Source: Neobacillus notoginsengisoli
GTDB taxonomy: Bacteria > Bacillota > Bacilli > Bacillales > Cytobacillaceae
DNA length: 64,000 nt
Assembly (NCBI RefSeq): GCF_003515685.1
Contig: NZ_QWEG01000008.1
Coordinates: 186,001 to 250,000 of the forward strand
Direction of reading: 5' to 3'
The position numbers were made by a program, and so were the translations under genes. Numbering within the stretch: position 1 is the stretch's first letter; each line of letters opens with the position of its first letter. Positions 14,087 through 23,138 of this stretch are shown in pieces. The notes under the pieces were generated by a model. That model saw only the letters and a program-made list of their open reading frames with translations, searched no databases and was not told the DNA's origin.

Positions 14087-16141
14087 ATGGTTAAAGAAAA
14101 TCGCAATGATTCGAACGTGAATAAAAAACAGGAGCAGTTGGATCAGTTCAAGGTGGATGATCATGGGAAGAAGATGACAACTAATCAAGGGTTGAAGGTG
14201 TCGGAGGATGAGTTTTCCTTGAAAGCCGGCGTGCGCGGGCCGACGTTGATGGAAGATTTTCATTTCCGGGAGAAGATGACGCACTTCGACCATGAGCGGA
14301 TTCCGGAAAGGGTTGTGCATGCCCGCGGGTTTGCGGCTCATGGCGAGTTTCAGGTGTATGAGTCGATGAAGGAGTTCACGATGGCGAAGTTCCTAAACGA
14401 CCCATCAAAGAAGACGCCGGTATTTGTCCGCTTTTCGACGGTACAAGGTTCGAGGGGTTCGGCGGAAACGGTCCGCGATGTGCGCGGATTTGCGACGAAG
14501 TTTTATACAGAGGAAGGGAACTATGACCTCGTTGGCAATAATATGCCGGTTTTCTTCATCCAGGATGCGATCAAGTTTCCTGACCTAATCCACGCGGTAA
14601 AGCCGGAGCCGCATAACGAAATGCCGCAGGGTGCGTCCGCCCATGATACGTTCTATGACTTCGTTGCCAACAACCAGGAGTCGGCGCATATGGTGATGTG
14701 GCAAATGTCTGACCGGGCGATTCCCCGCAGTTTCCGGATGATGGAAGGCTTTGGCGTACATACGTTCAGGTTCGTGAACGAGCAAGGAAAGGCCCATTTT
14801 GTCAAATTTCACTGGAAACCGGTGCTTGGCGTCCACTCGCTTGTGTGGGACGAGGCCCAAAAGATTTCCGGCAAGGATCCGGACTTTCATCGCCGCGATT
14901 TGTATGAGTCAATCGAAAGTGGCCAATATCCGGAGTTTGAGCTGGGCGTCCAATTGATTCCTGAGGAAGAGGAGTTCAGGTTTGATTTTGACATCCTCGA
15001 TCCAACGAAGCTGTGGCCTGAGGAAGAGGTGCCCGTCAAGATTATCGGGAAGATGACCTTGAACCGCAATGTCGACAACGTGTTCGCCGAGACGGAACAA
15101 GTCGCCTTCCATCCTGGCCATGTTGTGCCAGGTATCGATTTCACGAATGATCCGCTTTTGCAGGGCCGGCTGTTTTCTTACACCGATACACAGTTGCTGC
15201 GCCTTGGCGGGCCGAACTTCCACGAGCTGCCAATCAACCGCCCTGTCTGCCCGTTCCACAACAACCAGCGCGACGGGTTTGGGCGCCAGACAATTAATAT
15301 CGGCCAGGTGAACTACCATAAGAATTCCCTTGCGCAAAATACACCTGAACCAGCAGCGCCCGAGGAAGGCGGGTATGTCCATTACCAGGAGAAGGTCGAT
15401 GGCCGTAAAATTCAGGCGCGCAGTGACAGCTTCAAGGATCATTTCTCCCAGGCGACAATGTTCTGGAATAGCATGACCCCGCCTGAAAAGCAGCACATCA
15501 TTGATGCGTTGACCTTCGAACTCGGCAAGGTGAAATCACCGGATGTGCGCCAGCAGGTTGTCGATATGTTCGCCAATGTGAGCATGGAGCTGGTTACCCC
15601 GGTTGCTGAAGGGATTGGGGCGCGAGTTCCGGAGCCGAGAGAGCCTGCGTCCACGAAATCATCGCCAGCACTTAGCATGGCAAACACAGTGAAAACCCCT
15701 AGGACACGCAAAATTGGGGTGCTCATTGCTGACGGTTTCAGCGGCAACGAAGTGAAAACAATTCTGGATACGCTAAAGGCAGAAGGCGTGATTCCTGAAA
15801 TCATAAGCGAAAAACTGGGCGCCGTAAGAGGAACGGACAATTTCGAGCTCCCTGTCCAGCACACGTTCCTGACAGCCGATTCAGTCCTTTTTGATGCCAT
15901 CTATGTGGTCGGCGGGACAGAGAACACCCCGAAATTCAAGAAGGCCGCAATGACCTTCCTCCAAGAAGCATTCGAGCATCACAAGCCGATTGGAGCAACC
16001 CACGCCGGGGCCGAAATCGCGCAACAAGCCGGGATCATCGGTGCGCCAGGCGTTGTCACAGGTGGCGAACCGGCTGATTTTGCAGGGCAATTTGTCCAGG
16101 CCATCGCTGCCCACCGTTTTTGGAACAGGCAAGTGCAGTAA
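14087..16141 (+). CDS. katE: large-subunit (clade 2, HPII-type) catalase
   Basis: A 684-residue heme catalase that disproportionates hydrogen peroxide. The distal heme histidine lies in PERVVHARGFAAHGEF. Further family motifs are RFSTVQGSRGSAETVRDVRG, NNMPVFFIQDA and the proximal-side region RLFSYTDTQLLRLGGPNF. The last 150 or so residues (from RKIGVLIADGFSGNEV) form the DJ-1/PfpI-like flavodoxin domain that marks clade 2 enzymes. Length matches B. subtilis KatE. ATG 14087 follows GTGAGGAGG. A terminator follows at 16197. Confidence 0.95.
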   Translation: MVKENRNDSNVNKKQEQLDQFKVDDHGKKMTTNQGLKVSEDEFSLKAGVRGPTLMEDFHFREKMTHFDHERIPERVVHARGFAAHGEFQVYESMKEFTMAKFLNDPSKKTPVFVRFSTVQGSRGSAETVRDVRGFATKFYTEEGNYDLVGNNMPVFFIQDAIKFPDLIHAVKPEPHNEMPQGASAHDTFYDFVANNQESAHMVMWQMSDRAIPRSFRMMEGFGVHTFRFVNEQGKAHFVKFHWKPVLGVHSLVWDEAQKISGKDPDFHRRDLYESIESGQYPEFELGVQLIPEEEEFRFDFDILDPTKLWPEEEVPVKIIGKMTLNRNVDNVFAETEQVAFHPGHVVPGIDFTNDPLLQGRLFSYTDTQLLRLGGPNFHELPINRPVCPFHNNQRDGFGRQTINIGQVNYHKNSLAQNTPEPAAPEEGGYVHYQEKVDGRKIQARSDSFKDHFSQATMFWNSMTPPEKQHIIDALTFELGKVKSPDVRQQVVDMFANVSMELVTPVAEGIGARVPEPREPASTKSSPALSMANTVKTPRTRKIGVLIADGFSGNEVKTILDTLKAEGVIPEIISEKLGAVRGTDNFELPVQHTFLTADSVLFDAIYVVGGTENTPKFKKAAMTFLQEAFEHHKPIGATHAGAEIAQQAGIIGAPGVVTGGEPADFAGQFVQAIAAHRFWNRQVQ

Positions 16142-16196
16142 TCTATTTAAGGCTACTTCGCGCAAAATAAAAACCTCATATCCAAAAAAGAAACTC

Positions 16197-16236
16197 GAAA
16201 TCCGCATGGCAACAAAGCCAGCGGATTTCTTGTTAT
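16197..16236 (+). terminator. intrinsic terminator after katE
   Basis: GAAATCCGC-TGGC (16197-16210) pairs with GCCAGCGGATTTC (16217-16229), with one bulged base, followed by TTGTTATT. Confidence 0.8.
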
Positions 16237-16387
16237 TAGTGGTTTTTACATTTCTCGTTCTGTGTTGCGTAAATCTATCCGGCAATATCCGGAAATTTTT
16301 TATGTAATTCGAGTGATATTTTGCCCCAAAATACCCTCGGGGGAAATAGATCCGGCCGTTGAAATGAAATTAAAGCTGGTGCGGCTG

Positions 16388-16402
16388 GCAAACTCAGAAC
16401 CG
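16388..16402. repeat. fragment of the 70-bp repeat (right arm)
   Basis: CAGAACCGTCCCCAT only; the rest of the element is absent. It lies just past the end of the HupE-like gene. Confidence 0.5.
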
Positions 16403-16409
16403 TCCCCAT

Positions 16410-17498
16410 TTAGCCAAGTCGCTGAACGAACCAGATGAGGCCCATGCCCATGATGAGGGAGGAGCTGGTTGTGACGAAGGCGGGGAAGCGTTTGTATCTT
16501 CGTAAGTAGGCAAGCACAGGGAAGACGAGTGCGACAATGGTGATTTGGCCGATTTCCACTCCAAGGTTGAAAAAGAGCAGGGATGAGGCGACTGTGCTTG
16601 TGGACAGCTGCATTTCCTGCAAGATGCCGGCGAATCCGAATCCGTGGATTAGGCCGAAGAAAAGGGTGATGAGCCAGCGCTTTTTCGTTTCCCATTTCAA
16701 TATGTTTTCGATGGCGACATAGACGATGCTAAGGGCGATTCCAGCTTCGACGAGTTGGCTTGGTAGTGTGACGATGCCAAGTGTAGCAAGCCCAAGGGTT
16801 ATGCTGTGCCCGAGCGTAAAGGCAGTAACGATCTCGACAACCCGACCGAGTGAAATAGCAGCCGGAAGGATCAAGCATAAGACGAACAGGATGTGATCAT
16901 AGCCAGTTACAATATGCTCGATGCCAAGGATGAAAAAGTTGGTGGCCTGGCGGAGCCAGTTGCGCTCGCCGATTACCATTTCGCGCTCAGCAATCGTAAA
17001 AGTGAATTCTTGTGTCCCTTTTTCACCATCGACCGTAGCGAAGTTGATGTGGGAGCGGTTGATATCATCGACAAAAAGATTATAGGCAACCCGGGTGGAT
17101 TCACCGGCGCATGGATACTTGAATTGAAAATGGGCAAGCGGATAATTGTCGGTAGTCATGCTGACGCTTGTTCTTGTGAGTTCCGGCTCACAAATCAGCT
17201 CGTCACGATATACGTTCATTCCCGAGGTTATGTAGTTTGTAATGGTTTTTTCATTTTCCGATAAAACATGTTCAAGCTTCATCATGTCGTCCGCAGCTTC
17301 AAATTCAGGAATGAACTCGAATGCTTCGGCAAGCTCGGAAAAATCGAGACTAAGGTCGACAATGACCTTTTCAGCTCCGTCCTGAACGTCCATGTAGCCA
17401 TAGCTGTTGGCATGGGCACTTGCGTTTGCTGGAAGGAAGCTCGTCAGGATCAGTGATAATAAGAGAATAAAAGAATTCAATTTTAGGATACGTTTCAT
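16410..17498 (-). CDS. HupE/UreJ-like membrane protein with extracellular N-terminal domain
   Basis: A 362-residue protein with a signal peptide ending around ASAHA. About 160 extracellular residues include two cysteines (ELICEPEL, KYPCAG). Six or so membrane helices follow, bearing GIEHIVTGYDHILFV and LFFGLIHGFGFAG, the histidine-rich signature of the HupE/UreJ_2 family (nickel or cobalt permease-like, also found in hydrogenase and urease clusters). ATG at 17498 was chosen because MKRILKL begins the signal peptide; an upstream in-frame extension has no better site. It could help supply nickel for the urease at 40.7-45.7 kb, but it is not linked to it. Confidence 0.82.
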   Translation of the reverse strand: MKRILKLNSFILLLSLILTSFLPANASAHANSYGYMDVQDGAEKVIVDLSLDFSELAEAFEFIPEFEAADDMMKLEHVLSENEKTITNYITSGMNVYRDELICEPELTRTSVSMTTDNYPLAHFQFKYPCAGESTRVAYNLFVDDINRSHINFATVDGEKGTQEFTFTIAEREMVIGERNWLRQATNFFILGIEHIVTGYDHILFVLCLILPAAISLGRVVEIVTAFTLGHSITLGLATLGIVTLPSQLVEAGIALSIVYVAIENILKWETKKRWLITLFFGLIHGFGFAGILQEMQLSTSTVASSLLFFNLGVEIGQITIVALVFPVLAYLRRYKRFPAFVTTSSSLIMGMGLIWFVQRLG

Positions 17499-17627
17499 AA
17501 GGCCAAGTGGGCTCCTTCCTTTTTTGAGTAAACAATGAAATGGAGATGGAGTCAATGAGACTCATCTCCATTCACACCCGCGTATACAGGTTTAAACACA
17601 GCTAGAAACTAGCCGGGTCAATTCAGT

Positions 17628-18985
17628 TTATTGATTGGCTGGTTTCGTTTCTTTGATTTGCTTTTCGCCACTTGGGGTTTTGTTGATTTCAAAGCCGTCG
17701 AACAGTTCTCCAGTAGCGGTACGAGCTTCATAGGAAAGCTTGTTTCCATTTACCCTTACTAGCTGGTACAACTGTGTATTCTTGGTTGACTTCTTTACTT
17801 CAGCCCCATTGTCATCCCAGTTTTTCGTAGTAAAATCGTACATTTTAGGACCGGATACTGAGACGACGAAGACGGTGTCGCTCTTTTCACTCATTGCATT
17901 GGTTCCTTCTGAAACATTAGTGACCATACCGCGGGCGTAGTTGTGATCATGCCCTTGCAGGACGAGGTCTACGCTGTATTTTTCAACTAAAGGCATCAGC
18001 TTGTCACGGACTTCCTTGTTGTCGCGGCCAGGAGATGTCGCGAAAATTGGGTGATGGAATGTCAAAACTGTCCACTTGTTCGGGTTGTTCGCCAAAACCC
18101 CATCAAGCCATGTAATTTGCTTGTCCAATTCTGTACCGCGGAGGTTGGTATCAAGCGTGACAATGCGCATCCCCTGATAATCAGTGTAATAGACGTTTTC
18201 CTTAAACTCGGCAGGACCGTTTTCCGGGAAAGCAAATTGCGGCTGCCAGTATTGGGATAGGCCTCGTGGCGCACCTTGTACAATTTTGGAATATTCATGG
18301 TTCCCGGCGGCAACAATGCTAGGGACCATGCCGTTAATCCAGCCGCCAGCATGGAACCATTCGCCCCATTGCTCATCTGCATCACCGTGGTTGATCAGGT
18401 CGCCGGCATGGATGATGAAGTCGGCTTCAGGAAGGTCGGAATAGGCATTGCGGATAACCCGGGACCAGTGTTCTTTAATGTCATTCTGCGCGTCGCCAAC
18501 GTAAACAAAGGAGAATGGCTCCTCCTTGTCAGAAGCTGTTTCAAATTCAAACCACCACTCCAGTTTATGCCGTCACCAACCCTGTACAGGTACTTCGTTT
18601 CCGGCTGGAGACTTTTGAAGTTAACCGTATGGAACTTTGCCGTGTATTCCTGGTTTCCTTTTACTTCGCTCGTACTTTCAGCATTAACGGTTGTCGCTTT
18701 GGCTTTGAAGGCCGGGCCATCTTCGGCAATTGCGATTTGAGCTTGAGGAGTGACAACGCTTGTATCGGTGCGCCAGGTAACTGCTTGCGTGGTGGCAGTG
18801 TCACCTTTCCAGGTCAGGACTACCCGATCAGGAACAGGGGTAGGCTTGTACGTCTCGGCAGCCGGATACTTTGTTGCGGCGAGGTCGGCAAGAACCACAT
18901 TCATTGTAGGAACTGCGCCAACCAGCAAGGCCGACAATAATAAGGTCCTTCCCTTCGTGCTCTTCAATACCTTCTTAACATCCAT
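17628..18985 (-). pseudogene. purple acid phosphatase-like metallophosphoesterase, frameshifted
   Basis: Frame 1 (18985 down to about 18556) gives a signal peptide, then a fibronectin-like PAP N-terminal domain (VVLTWKGDTATTQAVTWRTD, then YLYRVGDGINWSG). One base appears to be missing near 18556-18560. In the other frame the protein continues WFEFETASDKEEPFSFVYVG through to the stop at 17628. That half carries all metallophosphoesterase metal motifs: GDAQND, HAGDLINHGD, GNHEYSK, FHHPIFAT and GHDHNYARG. Restoring one base would give a full-length secreted enzyme of about 450 residues. It is either a recent pseudogene or a sequencing error; the intact second half favours a very recent event. 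Confidence 0.85.
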
Positions 18986-19436
18986 TCAACTCATCTCCCA
19001 ACTTTGAATTATGTAATACGAATCAATCGTAGCAATGGGATATGAAGTGGATGTTGACGGCATGTAAAAAAACGTTAACCCGTATAAAACAGGAAAAAGG
19101 TCTCGATGTTGGCGGATTGGGGACGGTTCTATTGCTTCCTTTTAGTTTTAGAGGGGCCTAAGGTAAGGCTATAAAGGATAAAATGCAGGAGGAAATGCCT
19201 AAAGCGGGATTTATGTCCGTGAAAATGTTTGAATATTTGTTATCTTATTATTAACTTTGTAAATTGCTTTTTTACAGAAGTCCCAAAAACAAAAAGGAGT
19301 GGAGTGATAAAAATGTCGATAATGGAGCCCTTCCCCTTTTTTTTGCAAAAATGTCTTAATAGACGATTATTTATTGTAAAGTTAGACCGATGTTGAGATA
19401 GTTAAATAGAATCACAAATAAAAAGGGGTGAAGACG
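18986..19436. other. intergenic region with a repeat fragment, no convincing gene
   Basis: Contains a fragment of the 70-bp repeat arm (GGGGACGGTTCTATTGCTTC, about 19119-19140). A weak 27-codon frame at 19313-19396 has AAGGAG about 13 nt upstream. One TTTTGCAAAA palindrome lies at 19341. The promoter of the following gene must lie here but could not be fixed. Confidence 0.5.
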
Positions 19437-19751
19437 ATGCCTTGGGAGACCCTTCCAAGCTGGTTTTGGATTATGTATTATTTATTTTTATTGGTCACAT
19501 TAGCAGCAGGAATCGTAAATGTTTTCAGGAATAGACTGGCGGTGCTGTCCGTTTTCGCCATAGCCCTCACGATCACCATTCCAATCATTGGTCTCATCAA
19601 TAGTATTGGCAGGGAGGATGGGATGAATGAATTCGAGCATCTCGTTGCCCAGCTGCAGCTAGGGTCACTCTGGGCCATTTATGTTGCGATGGGATTATTT
19701 TATCTGCTAATATACTGGGCTGTCCTCCTCAAGAAAAAGAAAACGAGGTGA
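19437..19751 (+). CDS. three-helix membrane protein
   Basis: A 104-residue protein with hydrophobic segments around residues 10-30, 35-55 and 80-100 and a basic KKKKTR tail. ATG at 19437 follows AAAAGGGGTGA; GTG at 19428 would leave no room for a binding site. No family recognised. It is convergent with the YheC/D gene. Confidence 0.7.
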   Translation: MPWETLPSWFWIMYYLFLLVTLAAGIVNVFRNRLAVLSVFAIALTITIPIIGLINSIGREDGMNEFEHLVAQLQLGSLWAIYVAMGLFYLLIYWAVLLKKKKTR

Positions 19752-19892
19752 AAATCATGGTTGCTTCCTTCGCTCTTTTGCTATATCCTGACAGCCATCT
19801 TCACAAAAAAGAAGCAATCCTTATACGACCTTCTTGCAAAAACGCATGTTATCAAGACCAAATAACTATAACCTTTTTGCAAAAAGTGAACC

Positions 19893-20615
19893 TTATAAGT
19901 ACGATTGAATCCTTTCATACGAGTGATCATTCAGCTGTTGAAACATGTCAATCGTCGGCCGGAGATTCGCTTCAATAATCCAAATCAGGCCTTGTTGGTC
20001 GACGCCTAAATCGATTCCGAACGCCCTCGTTGTTTCGACCCAATTTGATAGATGCTCAACAATCATGAGGGATAGGATCCGAAGCTTCTCGATGATTTCT
20101 TTCGTATTTGGATGTTGTAAAGAGGATTTATTCAGAGCTGTTTTAACGGGGAGAATGGCTTTTGAAGCATTTGTGATGACGAAACCATCCTCCGCTAGTT
20201 TCGCGCATGCAGCGGTAACGGCCCACTTGTCCGAATCATTCTTTTTCTGAACCATGACACGGATATCAAATGGATTCGTCCCGATGGTAGCCAGGGGGAT
20301 CCGGTTTTGAATCATGTAAGGCGTGTTTTTTTCCAGGAACCACTTCGTGAGGAGTTCGAAAACTTTCTTCCTATCCTTTATCACCGTTTTGAAATTTTCG
20401 TGATGAAGTTCAAACGAGTCCTTACCTAGCCGTGAAATTTGGACAATCCCTCTTCCGAAAGCGCCATTGGTTGGTTTCACCATCACACGTTCATAGCGGC
20501 CGACCATCCGTTCCAATGACTCTTTTTTCAAAATTTCTGTCACAGGAAGAAACCCTTTCAATTTATAATGCTGCTTCATCCATGTATGGAGCGCCCATTT
20601 ATCCCTAAAGCTCAT
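19893..20615 (-). CDS. YheC/YheD-type ATP-grasp protein (endospore coat-associated family)
   Basis: About 240 residues. It has ATP-grasp landmarks: VMVKPTNGAFGRGIVQI for the phosphate-binding loop, PFDIRVMVQK, and GIDLGVDQQGLIWIIEANLR with the metal-binding Glu-Ala-Asn. Family members are associated with the spore coat, and their ligase substrate is unknown. ATG at 20615 is preferred because AGAGGTG lies 9 nt upstream; longer starts at 20624 and 20699 are possible. It follows the YdhR-like gene by 50 nt on the same strand. Confidence 0.85.
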   Translation of the reverse strand: MSFRDKWALHTWMKQHYKLKGFLPVTEILKKESLERMVGRYERVMVKPTNGAFGRGIVQISRLGKDSFELHHENFKTVIKDRKKVFELLTKWFLEKNTPYMIQNRIPLATIGTNPFDIRVMVQKKNDSDKWAVTAACAKLAEDGFVITNASKAILPVKTALNKSSLQHPNTKEIIEKLRILSLMIVEHLSNWVETTRAFGIDLGVDQQGLIWIIEANLRPTIDMFQQLNDHSYERIQSYL

Positions 20616-20665
20616 TTGTTTCATCACCTCTAAACCATGTCGTTCCCTCCCAATTAGATTATTTC

Positions 20666-21004
20666 TCAATCGTTTTTTTGACTGTGCTTCTTTTGGCAAA
20701 CAGTAATTGGCGCTTTGTTAATAAGCGATAGCTTTTCGTGTACTTCAAAGATTTTCGCGCGTATGTTATCGAAGCCGTAGCTTTTTAGACGGGCTGAGTG
20801 CATCTCCAGGAATTTTTGGGCAGTTTCTTTGGACTCGAATAAATAGACCCCGCCGGATTCTTTCGTTTCCGCATTTTCTGTCCAAATCTTCCAGATGACG
20901 CCAGGCTCATTGTTGATGCTTTTTGCTAAATCCTCTTTCTCCTTAAACTTTTCCTCACCGAATGGGCCATCCGATTTAAAATCAATTTGCACTAAATATT
21001 TCAA
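20666..21004 (-). CDS. YdhR-family monooxygenase-like protein
   Basis: About 112 residues starting at TTG 21004 with GCGAGGAGTG 6-7 nt upstream. The ABM-like fold markers are LVQIDFKSDGPFGEEKFKEK, then NNEPGVIWKIWTENAETKES and GGVYLFESKETAQKFLEMH, as in the YdhR family of small antibiotic-biosynthesis-monooxygenase-like proteins. A longer frame to 21199 reads into a repeat and was not used. Substrate unknown. Confidence 0.8.
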   Translation of the reverse strand: MKYLVQIDFKSDGPFGEEKFKEKEDLAKSINNEPGVIWKIWTENAETKESGGVYLFESKETAQKFLEMHSARLKSYGFDNIRAKIFEVHEKLSLINKAPITVCQKKHSQKND

Positions 21005-21063
21005 GCCGCACACTCCTCGCTGTTTTTTACTATATGAAGGCTGAACTAAAGAATTGTACATAG

Positions 21064-21194
21064 TTGATTGGAGTGGAAGGCACGTAGACTCCTGCGGGAT
21101 GTAGCGGCAAGGTGGAGACCCCACAGGCGCCCAAGCGCCGAGGAGGCTCCAGGGACGCCCCGCGGAAAGCGAAGTGCCTGGAGCGCAAATCAAC
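21064..21194. repeat. approximately 130-bp Bacillus palindromic repeat, copy 1
   Basis: TTGATTGGAGTGGAAGGCAC to GTGCCTGGAGCGCAAATCAA, with complementary ends and a GC-rich core (GACTCCTGCGGGA, GAGGAGGCTCC, CCGCGGAAAGCGAAG). This element type is widespread in intergenic DNA of Bacillus genomes. ORFs predicted across it are spurious. Confidence 0.9.
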
Positions 21195-21428
21195 GACAAC
21201 GTTCAAAAGTTAAGTTCATTTTATATAGTATCACCTTGGCAAAAAATAATAATGAATGACGCTCATAAAGTGTAACTCGATTCATGATATAAAGCATTTC
21301 TTTTTCATAAGCGTTGATTTTTATTTTGCAAAAGAAAAAAGGTTTTTACATAAATCAATAATATTTTATTGTAATTCAATAAATTTTTGTTTATACTCAA
21401 TTCATACTTACTGTGAGAGGTGCTTTTT

Positions 21429-21905
21429 ATGAAACGAGGTTCGACACTTTTTTTAAAGATGGCTGTGATAATTATGGGGATTCCCGTTCTTGCTATAGGC
21501 ATATTTGGGTTGTATTGGTTGATAAGAAATCCGGCGAACCCGGATTATGCCCACATCCTTTATCCGATTGTCATTGGCATGTATCTAGCTGTGATTCCAT
21601 TTTTCGGAGCATTGGTTCAAGCATTTAAACTGTTGAGCTATATTGACAGGAACGAGGCTTTCTCGGAATTGTCTGTGAAAGCTCTGAAAAACATTAAAAT
21701 GTGTGCGCTGATATTCAGTGGTTTGTTCGTGGCAATTCTGCCATTTGTATATGTCGTGGCAGAACTGGACGATGCACCAGGACTCATCATCATTGGAATG
21801 GTTCCTGTTTTTGCTTCACTCGTCATCGCAGTCTTTGCCGCTGTTCTCCAAAGGCTTTTGCAAGAGGCGATCAATATCAAATCTGAAAATGATTTAACGG
21901 TCTGA
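21429..21905 (+). CDS. DUF2975-family membrane protein
   Basis: A 158-residue protein with four membrane helices (about residues 8-30, 43-65, 95-118 and 125-148), matching DUF2975. GAGAGGTG lies before ATG 21429. The XRE regulator gene starts about 10 nt after its stop, the usual DUF2975/YozG-type pairing, so the two are probably one operon. The function of the pair is not known. Confidence 0.85.
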   Translation: MKRGSTLFLKMAVIIMGIPVLAIGIFGLYWLIRNPANPDYAHILYPIVIGMYLAVIPFFGALVQAFKLLSYIDRNEAFSELSVKALKNIKMCALIFSGLFVAILPFVYVVAELDDAPGLIIIGMVPVFASLVIAVFAAVLQRLLQEAINIKSENDLTV

Positions 21906-21915
21906 GGTGAAAGCA

Positions 21916-22137
21916 ATGGCGATTATTATAAATATTGATGTGATGTTGGCAAAAAGGAAAATGAGCGTAACCGAGCTTTCGGAGCGGGTTGGAATCACGA
22001 TGGCGAATCTGTCCATTTTGAAAAATGGCAAGGCCAAAGCAATTCGGCTATCGACTTTGGAGGCGATTTGCAAGGCTTTGGACTGTCAGCCGGGGGATAT
22101 TTTAGAATACAGGCCGGATGAAGGTAGTCACGAATAA
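21916..22137 (+). CDS. YozG-type XRE-family regulator
   Basis: A 73-residue protein comprising one Cro-like helix-turn-helix (MLAKRKMSVTELSERVGITM, LSILKNGKAKAIRLSTL) and a short tail CQPGDILEYRPDE. ATG at 21916 is preferred to GTG 21907 because GAGGTGA lies 5-6 nt before it. Co-transcribed with the DUF2975 gene and followed by a terminator. Confidence 0.9.
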   Translation: MAIIINIDVMLAKRKMSVTELSERVGITMANLSILKNGKAKAIRLSTLEAICKALDCQPGDILEYRPDEGSHE

Positions 22138-22145
22138 TCAATAAC

Positions 22146-22182
22146 AAAGGCGTTGATTCTAAGGAGGATTGCGCCTTTTTTT
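22146..22182 (+). terminator. intrinsic terminator after the DUF2975/XRE pair
   Basis: AAAGGCG and CGCCTTT form the stem, followed by TTTTT. Confidence 0.75.
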
Positions 22183-22277
22183 GCCGAACGACGAGCCTCT
22201 TTTTCAAAAAAAGGAAGCCGAATGCCCAAATTTATGGTACAGTTGAAGAATATTTCAAAAGATAGTAGGCGAACAAT

Positions 22278-22655
22278 ATGATCGAGATCAAAACATCTCC
22301 ACTGAGTGATGGAGAATTCAATAGAGGCGTTTTTGCAACATGCGATATCAAAAAAGGGCAGCTTTTGCATGAGGCGCCAGTCATTTCTTATCCGAACGAC
22401 CAGCATCCCCACATTGAGAAAACGTTGCTTGCGGATTACGCATTTGAGTATGGGAAAAACCACACCGCGTTTGTGCTAGGCTATGGCATGCTGTTTAACC
22501 ATTCGTATGAACCGAATGCGACGTATGAGATTAACTTTGACAATCACACGTTTGACTTCTATGCTTACAAAGATATTAAAGCAGGCGAAGAAATTCTCAT
22601 TAATTACAATGGCGACGAGGATGACAAAGAGCTGCTTTGGTTTGACCAGGAATAA
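22278..22655 (+). CDS. SET domain-containing protein
   Basis: A 125-residue stand-alone SET domain, the fold of S-adenosylmethionine-dependent lysine methyltransferases. Motifs are NRGVFATCDIKKGQLL at the start, YGMLFNHSYEPNATY (the NHS motif), and a closing GEEILINYNGDE. There is no pre- or post-SET region. The bacterial target is unknown. The following zinc-ribbon gene starts about 30 nt later and may be co-transcribed. Confidence 0.88.
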   Translation: MIEIKTSPLSDGEFNRGVFATCDIKKGQLLHEAPVISYPNDQHPHIEKTLLADYAFEYGKNHTAFVLGYGMLFNHSYEPNATYEINFDNHTFDFYAYKDIKAGEEILINYNGDEDDKELLWFDQE

Positions 22656-22685
22656 TAACGGACCGACGGGAAATGGAGTTAGATA

Positions 22686-22895
22686 ATGAATAAACGATGG
22701 ACGATTGGCAAAATAAAAGAGTTTGTTGAAAAAAATTCGGAAAGCGCGCTGTTATCGACGGAATACCACGGCTTTTCGCAAAAGTTGCTTTTTAAATGCG
22801 CATGCGGCAACAATTTTGAAAAAACCTTCACGAAATTTAAAAATAACCATCAGCGAAAATGCGAGGCGTGCCAACCGCCAAAAGCGTCACGCTAA
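22686..22895 (+). CDS. small zinc-ribbon protein
   Basis: A 69-residue protein with CACG and CEAC pairs about 20 residues apart (LLFKCACGNNFEKTF, then KCEACQ), a zinc-ribbon arrangement like that of short phage- and nuclease-associated zinc ribbons. It starts about 30 nt after the SET gene with GGAG upstream and is followed by a strong terminator. Nucleic-acid binding is likely but not proven. Confidence 0.7.
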   Translation: MNKRWTIGKIKEFVEKNSESALLSTEYHGFSQKLLFKCACGNNFEKTFTKFKNNHQRKCEACQPPKASR

Positions 22896-22900
22896 ACGAA

Positions 22901-22940
22901 GCGCCGATTTCTGTTCATCAGAAGTCGGCGTTTTTTTTTT
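22901..22940 (+). terminator. intrinsic terminator after the zinc-ribbon gene
   Basis: GCGCCGATTTCTG pairs with CAGAAGTCGGCG, then ten T residues that merge into a TTTTGCAAAA palindrome. Confidence 0.85.
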
Positions 22941-22955
22941 GCAAAAGTGTCTTAT

Positions 22956-22984
22956 TTGAAAAACAACGCAATAACTGTTATAAT
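22956..22984 (+). promoter_or_regulatory. promoter of the mhqO operon
   Basis: TTGAAA (22956-22961), 17 nt and TATAAT (22979-22984). Downstream lie TTCGAGATAA (22994) and the imperfect palindrome ATCTTGAAATAAGGAT (23043-23058). Both resemble half-sites of the ATCTCGAA-TTCGAGAT boxes bound by MhqR in B. subtilis, so control by a MarR/MhqR-type repressor is plausible. Confidence 0.65.
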
Positions 22985-23138
22985 TATATTTAGTTCGAGA
23001 TAATTTAATTAAGGATAAGTTCGGACCATTTTTTAAGTGAATATCTTGAAATAAGGATTCTTGACTTAAAATAAGTTTTTTAATTTTTATTAAGGAAATT
23101 AATAATAAGGGACGCTAATAAAAAGGAAGTGTGGCAAG

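Noticed and set aside
19748-19978. 76-codon ORF after the three-helix membrane protein
   Set aside because: It overlaps the 3' end of the YheC/D gene on the other strand, and the composition is not protein-like.
21068-21259. ORF across the 130-bp repeat (and the similar one at 61645-61866)
   Set aside because: Basic, Arg/Pro-rich translations of a known non-coding palindromic element; no ribosome binding site.
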